Below, piece after piece: positions 16,667 through 26,534 of a stretch of DNA of 64,000 nt (position 1 is the first letter of the stretch; the number at the start of each line of letters is the position of its first letter). The notes beneath the pieces were generated by a model. That model was not told where the DNA came from. It worked only from the letters and a program-made list of their open reading frames with translations, and did no database searches. The stretch comes from Ignavibacteria bacterium (lineage in GTDB: Bacteria; Bacteroidota; Ignavibacteria; Kapaibacteriales; UBA2268), in contig JAOAEE010000065.1 of assembly GCA_026416955.1 (NCBI GenBank), positions 62,001-126,000 of the forward strand, in the 5' to 3' direction. The position numbers and the translations under genes are program-made.

Positions 16667-18172
16667 ATGGGCAAAAGAGTTAAAACTTCAAAAAATGGTG
16701 ATAATGTTGATTTGACACCAATTTTAGGTAACTTTGTACCTCCCCACTCGGTAGAGTCGGAGATGGCTGTTCTTGGTGCTATGCTCCTCGATAATTCTGC
16801 TATTACGAAAACGCTCGAAATGCTAACTAAAGATAGTTTTTATCTCGAACGTCACAAAATAATTTTTGAAACAATTGTTCAGATGTTCGAAAAGGGGGTT
16901 CAAGTCGATGCTTTAACACTTGCGGAAGAATTGAAGAAAAGAAATAAATTCGATATCGTTGGTGGGGGAGACTACATTGCCAATTTAATGACAAATGTCC
17001 CTTCTGCAGAAAATGTAGATGATTATTGTCGGATTATTCTTGAACGAAGTTTTAATCGTGAACTTCTTAAAGTTTGTGGTGAAATAATTTTTGAAAGTAC
17101 CAAAGGAGATGTCGATTCACTTGAGTTGATTGATAAAGCAGAAAGAAAAATTTTCCAAATAGCAGAAAAAAGGTTTTCCAAAAACTATGTTGGAATAAAA
17201 AAGATTTTACATAACATTATCGACCATCTATCTCAATTAGTAGAAGGTGGAACAAAAGGAATCACCGGGGTTCCGAGTGGCTTTATCGATTTGGACCGTT
17301 ATCTTGGGGGCTTTCAAAAGTCCGATTTGATAATTATTGCAGCTAGACCTTCTGTCGGTAAAACAGCCTTTGCTTTGTCGATTGCAAGAAATGTTGCTGT
17401 CGACTACAATATTCCGGTTGGTTTTTTCTCGTTAGAAATGTCTTCGCAACAACTAACACTCCGTTTGATTTCTTCGCAAACTGGTATAGATAACCACAAA
17501 ATTAGAACAGGGAACATTAATAGAAATGATTTAAAGAATATTATTAATAAGATAAACAAACTTTCGCAAGCTCCATTGTTTATCGATGATAGTCCGAAAA
17601 TAAATCTGGTTGAATTGCGAGCAAAAGCTCGCCGTTTGAAAGCAGAACATAACGTTGGTCTAATAATAATTGACTATCTACAATTGATTGACCCACCAAA
17701 AGCAGAAAGTAGAGAACGAGAGATATCGATTATTTCTCGAACATTAAAACAAATTGCCAAAGAACTGGATATTCCAATAATTGCACTGTCTCAGTTAAAT
17801 AGAGTAGTAGAAACTAGAAAAGACCGAAGGCCACAATTGTCAGATTTACGGGAGTCAGGGAGCATTGAACAAGATGCCGATGTTGTTTTATTTATTTACA
17901 GACCCGAAATTTATGGAATAAGTCTTTGGCCTGATTCCAAAGACTCAACAGAAGGTACTGCCGAAATTATTATTGGAAAACAAAGAAACGGGCCAACAGG
18001 TTCCTTCCGCGTTGTTTATTTGAAGGATACACTCCGTTTTGATAATGGTGATTTTAGATATGTTGACGAAGAAATAATGGCAACTGCTCCTTCGGTTGAA
18101 GAGGACTATTTTGAGAATTTGGAAAGCGATATAGACGATATAGATATTGATGAACCCGATGATAGTTTTTAA
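16667..18172 (+). CDS. dnaB: Replicative DNA helicase DnaB
   Basis: 501 residues. The N-terminal DnaB domain begins with VPPHSVESEMAVLGAMLLDN and ends near 150. The C-terminal RecA-type motor has Walker A ARPSVGKTAFA, Walker B VGLIIIDYLQLI and DLRESGSIEQDADVVLFIYR. It unwinds DNA at the replication fork as a hexamer. An acidic tail closes the protein. The longest frame starts at a TTG 11 codons earlier; the ATG at 16667 (MGKRVK) is preferred because the extra part is hydrophobic and unlike the family. It follows holB by 63 nt. Its stop abuts the stop of the next convergent gene with no base between. Confidence 0.95.
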   Translation: MGKRVKTSKNGDNVDLTPILGNFVPPHSVESEMAVLGAMLLDNSAITKTLEMLTKDSFYLERHKIIFETIVQMFEKGVQVDALTLAEELKKRNKFDIVGGGDYIANLMTNVPSAENVDDYCRIILERSFNRELLKVCGEIIFESTKGDVDSLELIDKAERKIFQIAEKRFSKNYVGIKKILHNIIDHLSQLVEGGTKGITGVPSGFIDLDRYLGGFQKSDLIIIAARPSVGKTAFALSIARNVAVDYNIPVGFFSLEMSSQQLTLRLISSQTGIDNHKIRTGNINRNDLKNIINKINKLSQAPLFIDDSPKINLVELRAKARRLKAEHNVGLIIIDYLQLIDPPKAESREREISIISRTLKQIAKELDIPIIALSQLNRVVETRKDRRPQLSDLRESGSIEQDADVVLFIYRPEIYGISLWPDSKDSTEGTAEIIIGKQRNGPTGSFRVVYLKDTLRFDNGDFRYVDEEIMATAPSVEEDYFENLESDIDDIDIDEPDDSF

Positions 18173-19141
18173 CTAAAATGGAAGTTTAGAGAAATCGACA
18201 TTACCGCCAGATATTATTATTCCAATGTTCTTGCTTTGAAAAATTTCTGGATATTCTAGAACACCCGCAAAAGGTACTGCCCCAGATGGTTCAACAACAA
18301 TTTTTGCCCTTTCGAAAAGTAATTTCATTGCGTTTATTATTGCTTGTTCCGAAACAGTAATAATTTTTTCAACCAAATTCTTTATGATGTAAAATGTTCT
18401 TTGAGAAAGTGAGGTAAGAAGTCCATCGGCAATTGTTTTGGGATTAATCGAGGGATATATTTTGTTGTCTCGTATGGAACGGTAGGCATCGTCTGCGCCC
18501 GAAGGTTCAACTCCAATTACTTTTGTATTTGGCGAAGTTGCCTTTGTTGTTAATAATGTTCCACTTAATAATCCACCTCCACCAACTGGAGTTAGTATAA
18601 AATCTAAGTTCGAAACATCTTCCAGCAATTCCTTTGCAACTGTACCTTGACCAGCAATTACGTTAAAATTGTCGTACGGGTGAATAAAAATTGCTTTTGT
18701 TTTTTCAATAAAAGAGTTTAATGTTTCTTCGCGGGATTGCTGCGTAGGTTCACAGAAGATTATTTCTGCACCGTAGGAGCGTACGGCAGAAATTTTAGGA
18801 ATTGATGCACTCGATGGCATAATGATAGTGGTTTTAGTTCCAACGATTTTACCGGCATAAGCAATAGCTTGTGCGTGGTTCCCCGATGAATGTGTTGCAA
18901 TTCCATTGCTTAGTTTTGTTTTCTCCAACAATAAAACAGCGTTGAGAGCACCCCTTGCTTTAAAAGCCCCTACCTTTTGAAAATTTTCACATTTAAAAAA
19001 TAAATTGCAACCCGCAATAGAATTCAAAGATTTTGAAGTGATAATTGGTGTCCGATGTATGTATGGTTGAATTCGTTTATGGGCATCGATAATATCGTTA
19101 AAACTTGGAACAATAGGTTCATTCTTCTGGTTCCATTCCAT
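18173..19141 (-). CDS. PLP-dependent threonine dehydratase / serine racemase family enzyme
   Basis: 322 residues, a fold-type II pyridoxal-phosphate enzyme. Lys61 in GAFKARGA binds the cofactor and the phosphate loop is the VGGGGLLSG stretch near 190. SSGNHAQAIAYA, the substrate loop, is near 85. The short form without a C-terminal ACT regulatory domain fits catabolic threonine/serine dehydratase or serine racemase rather than biosynthetic IlvA, which is usually longer. Activity cannot be decided by eye. It overlaps the end of the DinB gene by 23 nt and is probably co-transcribed. Its stop touches the dnaB stop head-on. Confidence 0.85.
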   Translation of the reverse strand: MEWNQKNEPIVPSFNDIIDAHKRIQPYIHRTPIITSKSLNSIAGCNLFFKCENFQKVGAFKARGALNAVLLLEKTKLSNGIATHSSGNHAQAIAYAGKIVGTKTTIIMPSSASIPKISAVRSYGAEIIFCEPTQQSREETLNSFIEKTKAIFIHPYDNFNVIAGQGTVAKELLEDVSNLDFILTPVGGGGLLSGTLLTTKATSPNTKVIGVEPSGADDAYRSIRDNKIYPSINPKTIADGLLTSLSQRTFYIIKNLVEKIITVSEQAIINAMKLLFERAKIVVEPSGAVPFAGVLEYPEIFQSKNIGIIISGGNVDFSKLPF

Positions 19142-19616
19142 AGTCTTTCCATTCTTCTTTAGAAGGACCGTAAACCCCGGGCACCTTCAAGTTTGCTTGT
19201 CTCATTAATACAGTGATTTGGCTTCTGTGATGTATTTCGTGTTTTATGTAAGCATACAACATATAATTTACTTTCCATTTTTCGCCATAGATTTCTATTT
19301 CTTTTGTTAGATCCTCGTCTGTTAGCTTATTGGGAATTTGTTCGAGTAGGTTATCAATTGCTTTTTTATAATTCTCTTCGATTTCTTGGACACTTTGTAG
19401 TTTTGTTTCTTTGCAAATACCATCAATTTGAATATTTAGATATTTAAACATATCGGAAATAGTGAAAATAATGTGTCGGGCAATATTTTCGATTGTTCTT
19501 CCTTCTTCATAAACTTTGGTAGAAAGGGAATCATTAGTTAGAGATTTGAAAATCTTCAAAGTTTTTTCGGATTCATCCTTTAAATCTGATAGAAAATCTC
19601 GAACCTTGCAATACAT
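19119..19616 (-). CDS. DinB-family protein
   Basis: 165 residues, a four-helix bundle type protein without a signal peptide. Three histidines that could bind a divalent metal in this family are visible: the one in ENIARHIIF (about 48) and the pair in KHEIHHRSQ (about 128-132). The C-terminal VPGVYGPSKEEW tail is usual in the family. DinB-like proteins include thiol-dependent transferases, but most, including this one, have no known substrate. It is the first gene of a two-gene unit with the PLP enzyme (23 nt overlap). It is divergent from ruvA, with 46 nt between. Confidence 0.8.
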   Translation of the reverse strand: MYCKVRDFLSDLKDESEKTLKIFKSLTNDSLSTKVYEEGRTIENIARHIIFTISDMFKYLNIQIDGICKETKLQSVQEIEENYKKAIDNLLEQIPNKLTDEDLTKEIEIYGEKWKVNYMLYAYIKHEIHHRSQITVLMRQANLKVPGVYGPSKEEWKDYGMEPEE

Positions 19617-19662
19617 AATAAAATTAATTTTTTTAAAATTGCAATTTAATTATTTTTACTTT

Positions 19663-20256
19663 ATGTATTCATACATTAAAGGAAAGATTATTAGGAAAAC
19701 TACTTCAACCATTGAAATAGAAGTTAATGGTTTTGGTTTTGAACTACTTGTGTCTTTGAATTCCCTTTCAAAACTTGGTGAAGTTGGGGATGAGATTATC
19801 ATTTACACTATATTTCTGTTTCGTGACGATAATTTTCAAGTTTATGGTTTCGCTACCCAAGACGAAAGAGAAATTTTCCAGGAATTGATAAAAATCTCTG
19901 GAATTGGACCAAAAATTGCCCTGGCTATTCTTTCATACTTAGAGGTAAGTGAATTCATTGAAGTAGTTAAAACTAACGACATAAAAAAGTTGGTGAAGTT
20001 ACCCGGCATAGGTAGAAAAACCTCCGAACGAATTCTTCTTGAGTTTCGAGAAAAAATCAAAAAGTTCGATAAAGTGGAAAAGGTAGAGGTATCGATGGAT
20101 GGAAAAAATTTATACGAAGAAGCAATTACTGCATTAAGTGTTTTAGGATATCAAGAAATTCGAGTGAAAAATATTGTTAAAGAAATAATTAGCAAGTCGA
20201 ACAAGTTAACAATTGAGGAACTTTTGAAACAGACTTTAAAGGTTTTAAACAAATAG
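19663..20256 (+). CDS. ruvA: Holliday junction helicase subunit RuvA
   Basis: 197 residues. It binds four-way junctions and loads RuvB. An N-terminal OB fold (YSYIKGKIIRKTTSTIEIEVNG-type strands) is followed by two helix-hairpin-helix motifs, ISGIGPKIALAIL and LPGIGRKTSERILLE, and a C-terminal RuvB-binding helix bundle (ITALSVLGYQEI). The frame is open 49 codons upstream, but that part is antisense to the DinB gene and lacks family similarity; the ATG at 19663 gives the standard MYSYIKG start. ruvB and ruvC are not in the window. Gene order with neighbours does not suggest an operon. Confidence 0.95.
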   Translation: MYSYIKGKIIRKTTSTIEIEVNGFGFELLVSLNSLSKLGEVGDEIIIYTIFLFRDDNFQVYGFATQDEREIFQELIKISGIGPKIALAILSYLEVSEFIEVVKTNDIKKLVKLPGIGRKTSERILLEFREKIKKFDKVEKVEVSMDGKNLYEEAITALSVLGYQEIRVKNIVKEIISKSNKLTIEELLKQTLKVLNK

Positions 20257-20274
20257 AACCTTTTCTAATAATAA

Positions 20275-20835
20275 TTAAAACCAATAATAAGCAAAACGAA
20301 TAAAAATACCGCGTCGCAAATTATAACCAATCCCGACAAAGTAGTTATCGAGATAATAGTAATCGATACCAAGACCAAAATTTAATCCTACTTTGTTTTC
20401 GGTTTTGCCAGTGTAGTAGAGTTGACCAAAATCGTATTGAATATTGGTTCTAAGCGACCTTGCAAGGATAGAATCTTGTTGAACATAAAAACCAATATTC
20501 GGTGTAATGATAAAATCATCGAAAACTTCAAAGAAATAATAGAAATCTGTTGTAACAAGAACGTAAGTAAATTTGTAATCTTCATATTCCCCAAGTTTCG
20601 GCAAAGGAAATTGTGTCGAGGGATAGATATATTTTGGTTTTGGTGCAGCAAAACCAGTTAAACCCATAGAGACACCAATATTCCAGAAACGGAATCCTAA
20701 TGCCGCACTAAGTTTCAAATTGCTCCAACCGACCTCGCCAAAAATACTTTTCAAATTGCTTGCCCAAAAGCTTTCTTCAGCCTTTAGATTTATCCCACAA
20801 AGCAACAGAATTATTATTACAAAATTTTTTTTCAT
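20275..20835 (-). CDS. Exported outer-membrane beta-barrel-type protein
   Basis: 186 residues with a signal peptide (MKKNFVIIILLLCGINLKA, cleavage near 20). The mature part is made of alternating short strands rich in Tyr, Phe and Gly (FYYFFEVFDDFIITPNIGFY, NKVGLNFGLGIDYYY), and the last residue is Phe in YYWF, as in many outer-membrane barrels. The size suits an 8-stranded barrel. I recognise no named family, so the function is unknown. It is convergent with ruvA, with 18 nt between the stops, and lies downstream of the metallopeptidase terminator on the same strand. Confidence 0.6.
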   Translation of the reverse strand: MKKNFVIIILLLCGINLKAEESFWASNLKSIFGEVGWSNLKLSAALGFRFWNIGVSMGLTGFAAPKPKYIYPSTQFPLPKLGEYEDYKFTYVLVTTDFYYFFEVFDDFIITPNIGFYVQQDSILARSLRTNIQYDFGQLYYTGKTENKVGLNFGLGIDYYYLDNYFVGIGYNLRRGIFIRFAYYWF

Positions 20836-20889
20836 AGCAACATACTAAGGTTGGTTAACAAATCAAGAAGTAGAACAAAATTGTTTTTG

Positions 20890-20928
20890 AAAAAGATGTC
20901 TGGACAAGGGTAAATTCCCTTGTCCAGA
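20890..20928 (-). terminator. Rho-independent terminator of the metallopeptidase gene
   Basis: A perfect 12-bp inverted repeat (20899-20910 and 20917-20928) with a 6-nt loop. Read on the minus strand it is followed by CATCTTTTTC, a short U tract. It lies 57 nt after the stop of the metallopeptidase gene, whose transcript it would end before the barrel gene. Confidence 0.85.
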
Positions 20929-20984
20929 AAATACTATTGAAGTTGGTTTTATAGCTAATCATTTCTAATTAGCATCGGTGAACT

Positions 20985-22697
20985 TTACTTACTCAAGAAT
21001 TGTTGAGCATAATATTTTGGAGTTAGTTTTTCGCCAGTTGCTTTTTCAATCATATCGTTCCAAAAGTATTTTGCACCGACTGAGAAGACATTATCAATTA
21101 AATACTTACCTACATCTTTTTGATTATAAAAACTATAATCTTGGTTGGGATTGCCCTTTAAAACTTTTTGGATGATATAATTTTGTAACTGCGAGGCTAA
21201 TAGTTCACCAAGTAAATAATTATGATAATAGCAGGGACTTGTTGCAATGTGAATTTTTGTTGCCCAGTCTGGTTCATTTCTACCTTCGGGCTTCTTTATC
21301 ATTTGATATTTTTCTACTAAATCCCACCAAAGCTTATTCAAATCTTGGTCTGGGTTCTCATACATACTTTTTTCGAAGCGAAACATAACTTGCGACCAAC
21401 GAGAAAATACAAGTTGTTGTAGGCGCAAAGTTTTTCGAACAGGTTCTTTTATTTTTTCGATTTCATTATGAGGAATATTTAACATTTCCGCTAACCATTG
21501 GGGATTGGAAGCAAGGCGACCGAACAGCATTGCAATTGCTTCTGTGGTAAAAATGTGAGCGGGGGACTTTAAATCCCAAGGCAAGTTGTCGGCAAGGTAT
21601 TTTTCGTAAAGAGCGTGTCCATTTTCGTGTAATGTAGTTTCCATCCACCTTGCATTTGGTTTGATATTGCATAGTATTCGAATGTCCTTTGCATCTCTGT
21701 CTATATTAATGCAAAAGGCGTGTTGATTTTTATTTTCTCTTTCATAAAGGTCGCTCCTTGCCATAATATCGTCGATTGGAAGTCCAATAGAGGAATAGTA
21801 ATCTTTAGCAATTTTAGCAATATCTTTGTCCTTATAAAAGTGGTCGAGGTCTACCTCGTATATTTTTGGAGCTTCTTGGAAAAATCTATTTTGGTAATGC
21901 CAGGGCATCAATTCTTCGGGTTTTATTTTGTATCTCTTTGCCAACACTTCGTCCATAAGTTTTTTCTCTTGCACAAAAGCGTCTCGGGTTAGATTGTCAA
22001 GTTCATCAAAAAGTTTCTCAATTTCTGCGGGGTCTTGCTCGCTTAATCTAAGACTCATATCGTGGTAATTTTTAAAACCAAGCTCACGAGCGACCTCGTT
22101 ACGGAGTTTTACTAATTTAATAATATCTTCTGCAACAAGCCGGCCAATTTTCTTTTGCGATTCCCAAACTTCTTTCAATTCTTTATTGTTGGTAGAAGTT
22201 TTCAATATTTCTTCGACATCATTATCCGATAGTTTTTTCTTACCATATTCAGTACGGTACGATGAATATTTGTTTTCTATTTCACTTTGCAACTTGGTAA
22301 TTCTATTTAACTTAGCTGTGTCCACTTGTTTCCCCAGAAATGTTAAATAAAGCACATCTATTCTGCGCTTTTTTATGGGGTCTTGAATTAAGTTGGATTC
22401 TTTAATTCGTTTAAGTCTTTCGAAAAGATTTTTGTTCGATAAAATTTCGTTAACTTTCATTTCGAGTTGAGCAAATTTCTCCCAATTTTCTGGGGTACTA
22501 TTTGTTGCAGCAACAAAGTATTGGAGCGACATTTCTCGATATGCAGGCTTCATTTGAGTTTCATAATCCGAAATTAATTGTTCGTACTCTTTTTCCATTT
22601 TTGCAATCTCCTCTTGTTTTGCTTTTTCTTTACCACAATTTGTTACGAAAAGTATAGTAAATAATAGTAGAAAAGAAAGATAACTAAATTTTTTCAT
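20985..22697 (-). CDS. Lipoprotein zinc metallopeptidase (M2/M3 type)
   Basis: 570 residues. A lipoprotein signal with Cys at VTNC (near 21) suggests anchoring to a membrane. The catalytic zinc motif HENGHALYEKYL (HExxH) near 359 and the third ligand region TTEAIAMLFGR (Glu) downstream are in the normal gluzincin order. Helix-rich segments flank it on both sides, like angiotensin-converting enzyme or oligoendopeptidases, which cut short peptides. It is likely to degrade peptides in the periplasm or on the outer membrane. M2 or M3 is not separated here. It has its own terminator (20890-20928) and is divergent from ftsQ. Confidence 0.8.
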   Translation of the reverse strand: MKKFSYLSFLLLFTILFVTNCGKEKAKQEEIAKMEKEYEQLISDYETQMKPAYREMSLQYFVAATNSTPENWEKFAQLEMKVNEILSNKNLFERLKRIKESNLIQDPIKKRRIDVLYLTFLGKQVDTAKLNRITKLQSEIENKYSSYRTEYGKKKLSDNDVEEILKTSTNNKELKEVWESQKKIGRLVAEDIIKLVKLRNEVARELGFKNYHDMSLRLSEQDPAEIEKLFDELDNLTRDAFVQEKKLMDEVLAKRYKIKPEELMPWHYQNRFFQEAPKIYEVDLDHFYKDKDIAKIAKDYYSSIGLPIDDIMARSDLYERENKNQHAFCINIDRDAKDIRILCNIKPNARWMETTLHENGHALYEKYLADNLPWDLKSPAHIFTTEAIAMLFGRLASNPQWLAEMLNIPHNEIEKIKEPVRKTLRLQQLVFSRWSQVMFRFEKSMYENPDQDLNKLWWDLVEKYQMIKKPEGRNEPDWATKIHIATSPCYYHNYLLGELLASQLQNYIIQKVLKGNPNQDYSFYNQKDVGKYLIDNVFSVGAKYFWNDMIEKATGEKLTPKYYAQQFLSK

Positions 22698-22859
22698 AGA
22701 AATTCCCTTTTAATTAACATACAAAATGAAAAATTAATAAAAACTATTTATTAATTGAAAAAAAACGAAAAAATGTTTGGAAATTTGTAAAGATTAACTT
22801 AAATTAGTAATTGCAGCATAATGAGGATTGATACTAACCTTTTGGGTTAGATTTTGATT

Positions 22860-23591
22860 ATGATTACTGGGGACGAGCTAAAGGGGTCTGAGTTTTCCAG
22901 AAAGCAGAATTTTCCATTTATTTGGTTAATTCTGGCTTTTTTATTTTTCTCAATACTAATTTTCTTTTCTGTTTTTTGGAGTAGCAATAAAACCATCAAA
23001 AGATTTGAACTTTCGGGATTTAAATATTTTGATTCGAAACCGATTGAAAGTCTGCTTTCATCAAATCTCTATCGAAATATTAACATCAACGAGTTGAAAT
23101 CAAGTTTAGAAAAATTTGATTTTGTCGATAAATGTAAGATTTACAAGAAAGATTCGGAAACTCTTGTTGTAGAAATACTCGAAAAAGAACCTCTTTTGTT
23201 GTTTTCCAGCTCATCTGGTGTACAAAGAATTATTTCAGAAAGGTTAGAATTCATCCCTTTTGCAAACATAAAGTCTATAGATGTTCCTATTTTTTCTCTC
23301 GAAACTATTGATGAAGCAATAATAAGACAAGAGTACTTTGATGTACTAAATTTTGTCAAAGGGTTAAGGAAATTTTATCCTTCTGTTTATATGAATATTG
23401 ATGAAGTAAATTGCGATAAGTCCACAATTTGTTTGTATACCAAATCAACAAGAACTAAAGTTTTATTCAATAGGAATATGAGCTTGGAAAAAGTGGAATT
23501 GTTTGAAGAGGTTTTTAGTAGAAAGGATTGGATGAAATTTTTTGAAAGAGAGATTGATTTTCGTTTTGATGGTTTAGTAGTAATTAGATAA
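22860..23591 (+). CDS. ftsQ: Cell division protein FtsQ
   Basis: 243 residues. A short cytoplasmic N-terminus is followed by a single membrane helix (FIWLILAFLFFSILIFFSVFW, about 20-42). The periplasmic POTRA segment begins with the IKRFELSGFKYFD strand, and the FtsQ domain follows. It joins the divisome and links FtsZ-ring assembly to septal wall synthesis. Identity rests mainly on layout and on the position directly before ftsA and ftsZ; the sequence is divergent. A TTG two codons upstream is also in frame, but the ATG at 22860 is preferred. The gap to ftsA is 4 nt. murC, often next to ftsQ, is absent. Confidence 0.82.
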   Translation: MITGDELKGSEFSRKQNFPFIWLILAFLFFSILIFFSVFWSSNKTIKRFELSGFKYFDSKPIESLLSSNLYRNININELKSSLEKFDFVDKCKIYKKDSETLVVEILEKEPLLLFSSSSGVQRIISERLEFIPFANIKSIDVPIFSLETIDEAIIRQEYFDVLNFVKGLRKFYPSVYMNIDEVNCDKSTICLYTKSTRTKVLFNRNMSLEKVELFEEVFSRKDWMKFFEREIDFRFDGLVVIR

Positions 23592-23595
23592 AAAA

Positions 23596-24891
23596 ATGGA
23601 CAACAAACAGAAAGCAAAAGAAAATAGGACAAGTGAAAAAATTAGTGTTGGGTTGGATATTGGTACTTGGAAGGTTTGCTGCGTTATACTTTCTCAATCG
23701 AACGAAAGTCGCTCACCAACTATCCTTGGTGTGGGAATTACAGAAAGGAAAAGGAGTAAAGCTCGCCACGGAAGGATTGATAATATCGAAAATACAAAAG
23801 AGGATATAAGAGATGCGCTGAAATCTGCAATACATCAGTCGAATGTTGATGTTGCTTCGGTAAACGTTGGGTTAATGAATAAATTTGTGAAGTTCCACGA
23901 AACTCGTGGTCTTGTTTCTATTAGTTCACCAGATAAAATTATCACAGAAAATGATGTGCAAAGGGTTTTGGAAGATGCAAAAAAAATTGGTCTGTCGAAC
24001 GATTACCATATTATCCATATTTTGCCTCAGGAGTATATAATTAACAATAACATACGAGATTTGATAAATCCGGTTGGAATGAGTGGCAGTAAATTGGAGG
24101 TCGAAGCAAAAATTGTTTCTGCTTTGGCATTGGATGTGAAAAATATTGGGCTTTGTCTTGAACCCAATGGTTTGAAAATAGAAAATATTGTTCTTCAACC
24201 TTTGAGTACAGGATTAGCAGTGCTCGATGAGGATGAAAAGGATTTAGGGGTTGCTGTTGTTGATATTGGAGACCTATATACCGAAATCGGGATTTTTGTT
24301 GATGGGCTATTTAAATTTGCTTCGGTTTTACCAATTGGTGGAAGGTATATCACGGAAGATATTAGAGTGCTTTTGAACACAGTTTTTTCACAAGCAGAAG
24401 AGATTAAGAAGAATTATGGACATTGTTATCTACCCGAATTACACGAGGATAAGCAGATTATGATTGCTGGTGCACACAATCGTAAACCACTTACATTTTT
24501 AAGAAGCCATTTATGTCGAATAATACAGGCGAGAATGGAGGAAATTTTCCGACTTGCTGTTGATGAATTGAGAAGTTCTGGTTTAGTGAACAAACTTGGT
24601 GCCGGAGTAGTCCTGACAGGTGGTACTATGATGTTAGAGGGGGTCGAAGATTTAGGTGTTGAAATATTTGGGATGCCAGTTCGAATTGGTTTACCTTCAG
24701 ATTTAGGTTATGGTGGATTAACTCAAGAAGTTAATAAACCATACTTTTCAACTGCTGTTGGACTTGCTCTTTATGGTTTGAAATATCAAAAAATAGATGA
24801 AGTAGGTAAGAATTTTGAAAATGATAATTCGAAAACAAATAAGAAATTTTCATTGTTAGAAAAATTGATAAATTTTTTTAAAAACATTTAG
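23596..24891 (+). CDS. ftsA: Cell division protein FtsA
   Basis: 431 residues, actin-fold ATPase that tethers FtsZ to the membrane. The phosphate-1 loop is VGLDIGTWKVCCV. Domain 1C follows (NVDVASVNVGLM), then the phosphate-2 loop VAVVDIGDLYTEIGIF and the adenosine motif GVVLTGGTMMLEGV. The last residues LLEKLINFFKNI form the expected amphipathic membrane-targeting helix. It lies 4 nt after ftsQ and 8 nt before ftsZ, so the three make one operon. Confidence 0.95.
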   Translation: MDNKQKAKENRTSEKISVGLDIGTWKVCCVILSQSNESRSPTILGVGITERKRSKARHGRIDNIENTKEDIRDALKSAIHQSNVDVASVNVGLMNKFVKFHETRGLVSISSPDKIITENDVQRVLEDAKKIGLSNDYHIIHILPQEYIINNNIRDLINPVGMSGSKLEVEAKIVSALALDVKNIGLCLEPNGLKIENIVLQPLSTGLAVLDEDEKDLGVAVVDIGDLYTEIGIFVDGLFKFASVLPIGGRYITEDIRVLLNTVFSQAEEIKKNYGHCYLPELHEDKQIMIAGAHNRKPLTFLRSHLCRIIQARMEEIFRLAVDELRSSGLVNKLGAGVVLTGGTMMLEGVEDLGVEIFGMPVRIGLPSDLGYGGLTQEVNKPYFSTAVGLALYGLKYQKIDEVGKNFENDNSKTNKKFSLLEKLINFFKNI

Positions 24892-24899
24892 GGGGGATT

Positions 24900-26225
24900 A
24901 TGGTTGATCTTGACAATTCATTCGAGGAAATAACCAGAATTGCTGTTGTAGGGGTTGGGGGCGCTGGCTGCAATGCAATTCAGAATTTAATTAACTTCGG
25001 AATTGATGGCGTGGACTTGATTGCGATTAATACAGATGCAAAGCAACTTCGTGTCAATCCAGCACCAATTAAACTCGCAATTGGAAAAAATAGAACCAAA
25101 GGACAAGGAGCAGGTTCAAATCCAGAAATTGGGAGGCAAGCAGCTGAGGAAGATTATCAAACAATCCAGGATATGCTGAAAAATAAAGATATGGTTTTTG
25201 TTACTGCTGGTATGGGTGGTGGAACTGGAACTGGAGCTTCTCCTCTTGTTGCGAAGGCAGCGAAGGAAAACAATGCTCTTGTTGTTGGAATTGTTGTTAC
25301 TCCATTAAATAGCGAAGGTTTCGAGCGATGGGAAAATGCTTATAAGGGAATAGAAAATTTGAGAAAAAATCTTGATGGGTTGATAATTATTTCTAATGAA
25401 AAACTTTCAAAAGTTTCTCGTGAACAAGGCCTTTCTGTTTCCAAAGCCTTTCAATTTGCCGATAGGGTTGTTTATGATGCTACAAAGGGCATTATTGATT
25501 TGATTAATAGCGTTGGAATAATTAATGTTGATTTTTCGGATGTAAAAACCGTTATCCAAGGAAAAGGAGATGCTTTGATTGGGAAAGGTTTCGGTGATGG
25601 CGAACAAAGGTCGCTTTCTGCGGTCGAATCTGCTTTAAATTCTCCTTTGCTCGAAGGTATTGACCTTCGAAATGCCCAAAGTGCCTTAGTAAATATAACT
25701 TGTGGGGAAGACTTTTTCCATTACGAAATAGACCAAGTTTTAACAAAGATTCGCGAAGCAACGAATCCCAATTTAAATATCATTTATGGGTTAGTTGAAG
25801 ATGCCACATTGAAAAATGGAGTTTCTGTTACAGTTGTTATTACTGGATTTACTAATTCATTTCTTCAAGAATATCTTGAAAAGAAGAAGACACAAGAGAA
25901 AAAGCAAAAAACTCCAATTGATAGGGGAGAATTTGTAACAAATGAATATTCATTGACTGACAAAAATGTGTTTGAACCTTCCGTTAACTTTAAGGCCTAT
26001 AGAAAATTGCCCGAGGATATAAAAAACGACCTCCAAACACCCGCTTTAGTAAGAAACGAACTTTTCAGAACTAAATCTGTTGATATAGATATTTCTTTTG
26101 ATGGTAAACAACCTTTCATTCTTCGCCAAGATGAGATAGAAAATGAAGAACAAAAAAATAATAACATAAACAATAATAATCTCGATATTCAGCAAAGACC
26201 CTACTTTAGAAGAATTATGGATTAG
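24900..26225 (+). CDS. ftsZ: Cell division GTPase FtsZ
   Basis: 441 residues. The tubulin-like core has the nucleotide loop VGGAGCNAI and the GTPase signature [12 protein letters not shown] (about 103-114), followed by the T7-type region after NVDFSDVKT. The tail beyond 325 is long, low in complexity and ends in [11 protein letters not shown], matching the conserved C-terminal peptide that binds FtsA. It polymerises into the Z ring at mid-cell. A purine-rich AGGGGGGATT lies just before the ATG. It is the last gene of ftsQAZ. Confidence 0.97.
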   Translation: MVDLDNSFEEITRIAVVGVGGAGCNAIQNLINFGIDGVDLIAINTDAKQLRVNPAPIKLAIGKNRTKGQGAGSNPEIGRQAAEEDYQTIQDMLKNKDMVFVTAGMGGGTGTGASPLVAKAAKENNALVVGIVVTPLNSEGFERWENAYKGIENLRKNLDGLIIISNEKLSKVSREQGLSVSKAFQFADRVVYDATKGIIDLINSVGIINVDFSDVKTVIQGKGDALIGKGFGDGEQRSLSAVESALNSPLLEGIDLRNAQSALVNITCGEDFFHYEIDQVLTKIREATNPNLNIIYGLVEDATLKNGVSVTVVITGFTNSFLQEYLEKKKTQEKKQKTPIDRGEFVTNEYSLTDKNVFEPSVNFKAYRKLPEDIKNDLQTPALVRNELFRTKSVDIDISFDGKQPFILRQDEIENEEQKNNNINNNNLDIQQRPYFRRIMD

Positions 26226-26534
26226 ATAATCAGATTTAAGTTTAATAGTTATTTTCTCCAAAAAATATGTTTAGGTTAATCTTTTGCGAAATAGTTTATT
26301 CGTAGGAGTTTTCTTTTTTCACAATTGATTAATGATTGATATTTATTTTTATTTATTACAATAAAACTATCTACTTTTAAAAAAGATTCTTAGTTTTCTA
26401 TGAAAAAATGAGAAAGATATTAAGTTAAAGCCAAATTATTTGTTTTGAAAGACACACTGGTTTTACTATTCCCCCAATTGAAATAAAAAGATTTAAATAG
26501 ATTGATTTGTTTAGTCAAGAGTTAGTAATCTTAC
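26226..26534. other. 309-nt intergenic region between convergent ftsZ and EamA genes
   Basis: Very AT-rich, with no open frame, RNA gene or GC-rich hairpin that I can find. Both flanking genes end here, so no promoter is expected. Termination must be served by something not recognisable by eye (short A/T stems near 26380-26400 are too weak to call). Confidence 0.5.

Noticed and set aside
19516..19662. 49-codon extension of ruvA
   Set aside because: Antisense to DinB and not like any RuvA N-terminus.
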